From NCBI RefSeq assembly GCF_900167915.1, contig NZ_FUYM01000002.1, positions 124,001 through 188,000 of the forward strand: a DNA stretch of 64,000 nt, given 5' to 3'. The notes beneath the pieces are model-generated. The model did no database searches. It was not told the origin of the DNA and worked only from the letters and a program-made list of their open reading frames with translations. Below, piece by piece: positions 61,300 to 64,000 of this stretch. Source of the DNA: Rhizorhabdus histidinilytica. Its GTDB lineage: Bacteria; Pseudomonadota; Alphaproteobacteria; Sphingomonadales; Sphingomonadaceae. Both the position numbers and the translations under genes were made by a program. Positions within the stretch are counted from its first letter, which is position 1. Each line of letters begins with the position of its first letter.

Positions 61300-63461
61300 G
61301 CGCGCGGCGCATCTTCATCGGCGTCGACATCGGCGGTACCTTCACCGATCTGGTGCTGGCCGACAATCGCGGCGCGATCCACAACATCAAGACGCTGACG
61401 ACCGCCGACGATCCGGTGCGCGGGGTGATGACCGCCGTCGCCCAGGGCCTCGACGAGGCGGGCGCCGCGCCGGGCGAGGTCACCCGCTTCGTCCATGCCA
61501 CGACGCTGCCGACCAATCTCGTCCTCGAACGCAAGGGCGCGAAGCTCGGGCTGATCGCGACGGCCGGGTTCGGCGACCTGTTCCACATCGGCAAGCAGCA
61601 TGCGATCGGGCCCGACCGCTTCAACCTGTCCTACACGCCGCCGGCGCCGCTGCTGCCGCGATCGATGGTCGCCGAGGTGGCCGAGCGGGTCAACGCGGCC
61701 GGCGCGGTGCTGCGCCCGATCGATCGCGCCGACGTCGAGCGCGCGGTGCTCGGGCTGATCGATCGCGGCGCGGAGGCGATCGCGGTCTGCCTGCTCAACA
61801 GCTATGCCAACCCGGCGCATGAGGCGGTGATCGGCGAGGTCGCCCGCGCCGTCGCGCCTGGGGCCTATGTCTGCCTGTCGTCGGAGGTGTGGCCCGAATT
61901 CCAGGAATATGAGCGAGCGGCGACGACGCTGATCTCGGCCTATATCGGCCCGACCCTCGCCAATTATGTCGGCCGGCTCGAGGATGCACTGCGCCGCATC
62001 GGCATCGATGCGGAGCTGCAGATCATGCAGTCGAGCGGGGCGGTGATGGGCGCGGCGATGGCGGCGCGCAAGGCCGCCTATGCGATCGAATCCGGGCCGG
62101 CCGCCGGCGTGATGGCCGCCGCCCATCTGGCGCGCGAGGCGGGGCGTCCCGGCCTCGTCTCGTTCGACATGGGCGGCACAACCGCGAAGGCCGGCCTCGT
62201 CGTCGACGGCGAGCCGCGCATCACCCACCAGTTCCGCGCCGGCGGCGGCACCAGCGCGGCGGGCCGCGCCGATGCGGGCGAGCCGATCAAGGTGCCGGTG
62301 ATCGACCTGGCCGAGGTCGGCGCGGGCGGCGGCAGCATCGCGCGGGTCGACACCGGCGGCTTCCTGCGCGTCGGGCCGCACAGCGCCTCCTCCTATCCGG
62401 GGCCCGCTTGCTACGGGCTGGGCGGCGCGCAGCCGACCGTCACCGACGCCAATGTCGTGCTCGGCTACATCAACCCCGGCTATTTCGCGGGTGGTAGCAT
62501 GACGCTCGACGCCGAGGCGAGCCGGCGCGCGATCGAGGAGCATGTCGCCCGCCCGCTGGGGATCGACGTGGTCGCGGCGGCGCGCGGCATCCACGCCCTC
62601 GCCAACACCGCGATGGCGGCGGCGATCCGGGTCGTCACCCTCCAGCGCGGCATCGATCCGCGCGATCATGCGCTGGTCGCCTCGGGCGGCGCCGGGCCGA
62701 TCCACGCGGTGAAACTCGCCGAGCTGTTCGGGATCGAGACGGTGATCATCCCGCCGTCGCCGGGGGTCCGATCGGCCTGGGGCCTGCTGATCTCCGACCT
62801 CGCCCATGATTTCGTCGCGACCGCGATCATGCGCGCGGCCGAGGCCGATCCGGCGCGGATCGCGACGATCCTCGCCGGGCTGGAGGAGAAGGGCCGGCAG
62901 GCGCTGGCGCGCGCCGCGTCGGCCGAGACGCGGATCGTCGTCCAGCGCAGCATCGACATCCGTCTCGCCCACCAGCACCAGGAGATCACCGTGCCGCTCG
63001 GCGACGGGCCGGTCGACGCCGCGCTGCTGGAGCGGGCCGAGGCGGACTTCCGCGCCATCTATGCCCGCACCTTCGGTATCAGGCCGAAGGAGGCATGCCA
63101 GTTCGTCAACTTCCGGCTGCGTATCTCGGCGGTGGTCGAAAAGCCGGCGCCTGTCGGTCGCGCCTGGGGCGACGGCATCGCCGACCGCGCGCGTAAGGGC
63201 ATCCGCGAGGCCTGGTTCGACGGTCGCGCGCTCGCGACTCCGGTCTATGACCGCGCCCGGCTCGAACCCGGCGACCGGATCATGGGGCCGGCGATCGTCG
63301 AGGAACCCGATTCCTCGACCATCTGTCCCGACGGCTATGCCGCCACCGTCGACCTGCACGGCAACCTGCTGATCTCGCCGGCCAGCGCCGACGAGCGATC
63401 GGGCCCTGAGGACGGCGACGCGGCGCCCGTCGAGCGGACCCTGCACGATGCGCTCTGCTGA
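61296..63461 (+). CDS. hyuA: Hydantoinase/oxoprolinase A-type subunit (ATP-binding)
   Basis: 721 residues. The actin-like ATPase begins with FIGVDIGGTFTDLVLAD; a second phosphate-binding segment is VSFDMGGTTAKAGLV, followed by the metal-binding region with PGPACYGLGG. Length and motifs match HyuA/acetone carboxylase beta-type subunits. It activates its substrate by phosphorylation at ATP cost. No third (gamma) subunit of acetone carboxylase was seen. The P450 gene starts 14 bases before its end. Confidence 0.9.
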   Translation: MSARRIFIGVDIGGTFTDLVLADNRGAIHNIKTLTTADDPVRGVMTAVAQGLDEAGAAPGEVTRFVHATTLPTNLVLERKGAKLGLIATAGFGDLFHIGKQHAIGPDRFNLSYTPPAPLLPRSMVAEVAERVNAAGAVLRPIDRADVERAVLGLIDRGAEAIAVCLLNSYANPAHEAVIGEVARAVAPGAYVCLSSEVWPEFQEYERAATTLISAYIGPTLANYVGRLEDALRRIGIDAELQIMQSSGAVMGAAMAARKAAYAIESGPAAGVMAAAHLAREAGRPGLVSFDMGGTTAKAGLVVDGEPRITHQFRAGGGTSAAGRADAGEPIKVPVIDLAEVGAGGGSIARVDTGGFLRVGPHSASSYPGPACYGLGGAQPTVTDANVVLGYINPGYFAGGSMTLDAEASRRAIEEHVARPLGIDVVAAARGIHALANTAMAAAIRVVTLQRGIDPRDHALVASGGAGPIHAVKLAELFGIETVIIPPSPGVRSAWGLLISDLAHDFVATAIMRAAEADPARIATILAGLEEKGRQALARAASAETRIVVQRSIDIRLAHQHQEITVPLGDGPVDAALLERAEADFRAIYARTFGIRPKEACQFVNFRLRISAVVEKPAPVGRAWGDGIADRARKGIREAWFDGRALATPVYDRARLEPGDRIMGPAIVEEPDSSTICPDGYAATVDLHGNLLISPASADERSGPEDGDAAPVERTLHDALC

Positions 63462-64000
63462 GCAGCTCGACACGCCCGAGGCGGTGCTGGCGGTGATCTT
63501 CGCCCCGAACCGCCCAGGCGACATCTATCCCTGGTACCACAGGCTGCGCGCGCTCGCCCCGCTCCACCATGTCGCGGGCTTTCACGGCCAACCCGCCTGG
63601 ATCGCCAGTTCGTGGAGCGCGGTGCACCGCATCGCGCGGGACCCGCGCATGCGCTCCGACCCCAAGACCCTCGATATCTACAGCGTCGGCGAGGCGGGGC
63701 GGGGCTTCGACGCGATGATGCGGCGGCTGATGCTGTTCCTGCCGCGCACCGACCATGACCGGGTCCGCGCGACGGTGAGCGCCAGCTTCACCCCGCGCGC
63801 CGTCGAGACGCATCGGCGGCTGGCGCGCCAGGTGGTCGACCGCCTGATCGACGATCTGGCGGAGGGGCATTTCGACCTGGTGCGCGACTTCGCCTATCCG
63901 TTGCCGGTCTTCATCATCTGCCGGATGATGGGCATTCCGCATGAGGATGTGCCGCTGTTCATCGGCTGGGCCCATGATTTCGCCGCGCGTGGCGACATCG
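63448..64000 (+). CDS. Cytochrome P450 (N-terminal part, cut by window end)
   Basis: The first 184 residues are present. The P450 B-C region is recognisable: FLPRTDHDRVRATVSASFTP (helix C with H-x-x-x-R contacts to haem propionates), then LVRDFAYPLPVFIICRMMG, the typical helix E sequence. The I-helix and Cys ligand lie beyond the window. A soluble bacterial class I P450 needing ferredoxin and reductase is expected, probably hydroxylating the pathway substrate. It overlaps the HyuA gene in a different frame. Confidence 0.87.
   Translation, partial: MRSAEQLDTPEAVLAVIFAPNRPGDIYPWYHRLRALAPLHHVAGFHGQPAWIASSWSAVHRIARDPRMRSDPKTLDIYSVGEAGRGFDAMMRRLMLFLPRTDHDRVRATVSASFTPRAVETHRRLARQVVDRLIDDLAEGHFDLVRDFAYPLPVFIICRMMGIPHEDVPLFIGWAHDFAARGDI

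Noticed and set aside
62045-62160. Glycine/alanine-rich coding stretch that looks repetitive
   Set aside because: It lies within the HyuA gene and encodes a normal helix and phosphate-binding region. The repetition is only from GCC/GGC codon use.

Overview
The window is GC-rich, densely packed bacterial DNA with many 1-4 base stop/start overlaps (ATGA), GTG and TTG starts, and two dispersed palindromic repeats of the kind common in Alphaproteobacteria. Together with the PQQ dehydrogenase, the TonB receptor and the large number of catabolic oxidoreductases, this suggests a sphingomonad (Sphingomonas/Rhizorhabdus/Novosphingobium type). That assignment is inference; no rRNA, tRNA, transposase or CRISPR array was seen.

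Left half (0-32 kb), an oxygen-dependent catabolic region in several regulated blocks. (1) 205-2337: a class I methyltransferase followed by an MTHFR-type protein. (2) 7702-2344, minus strand: FAD hydroxylase, alpha/beta hydrolase, LuxR regulator and quinohaemoprotein alcohol dehydrogenase, facing a divergent IclR gene across a palindromic operator. (3) 10530-8677, minus: extradiol ring-cleavage dioxygenase and FAH-family hydrolase, divergent from a carboxymuconolactone-decarboxylase-like (CMD) protein. (4) 19931-11121, minus: a long operon facing a LysR gene. It holds a meta-cleavage-type hydrolase, two luciferase-like monooxygenases (LLM), an HSL-type esterase, a second CMD protein, a flavin reductase, an HTH-methyltransferase fusion paralogous to the gene at 205, a small zinc-ribbon protein, an amidohydrolase and an SMP-30 lactonase. 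(5) A VOC protein and a second IclR paralogue. (6) 26562-22425, minus: TonB receptor, YfiR protein and hybrid histidine kinase with a CHASE8-like sensor. (7) Divergent aldehyde dehydrogenase and GMC oxidoreductase, then the first acyl-CoA dehydrogenase (ACAD) pair.

Middle (32-35.7 kb): IclR, LuxR and SDR genes with two repeat elements. A palindrome CCCC-AAAT-GGGG lies upstream of three transcription units. At two of them it sits 24 bases before a -10-like hexamer, suggesting one activator controls the SDR-LuxR unit and the large CoA operon.

Right half (35.7-64 kb, almost all plus strand): a CoA-dependent ring/chain degradation operon. It contains DUF35 plus a thiolase-like protein, nitronate-monooxygenase family, enoyl-CoA hydratase, two more large/small ACAD pairs, two ordinary thiolases, PaaY-like and MaoC proteins, four SDRs and an MFS transporter. 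Then come a LysR gene and a divergent operon with a DUF1214 protein, sulfotransferase-family protein, metallo-beta-lactamase fold hydrolase and VOC protein, followed by a separate amidohydrolase. The last block has a second MFS transporter, an isochorismatase-fold protein with altered catalytic residues, hydantoinase/oxoprolinase B and A subunits and a P450 cut by the window end. The gene set recalls actinobacterial steroid ring degradation. The working idea is that oxygenases and hydrolases open a complex cyclic substrate on the left and CoA-thioester chemistry dismantles it on the right. The substrate cannot be named from sequence alone.
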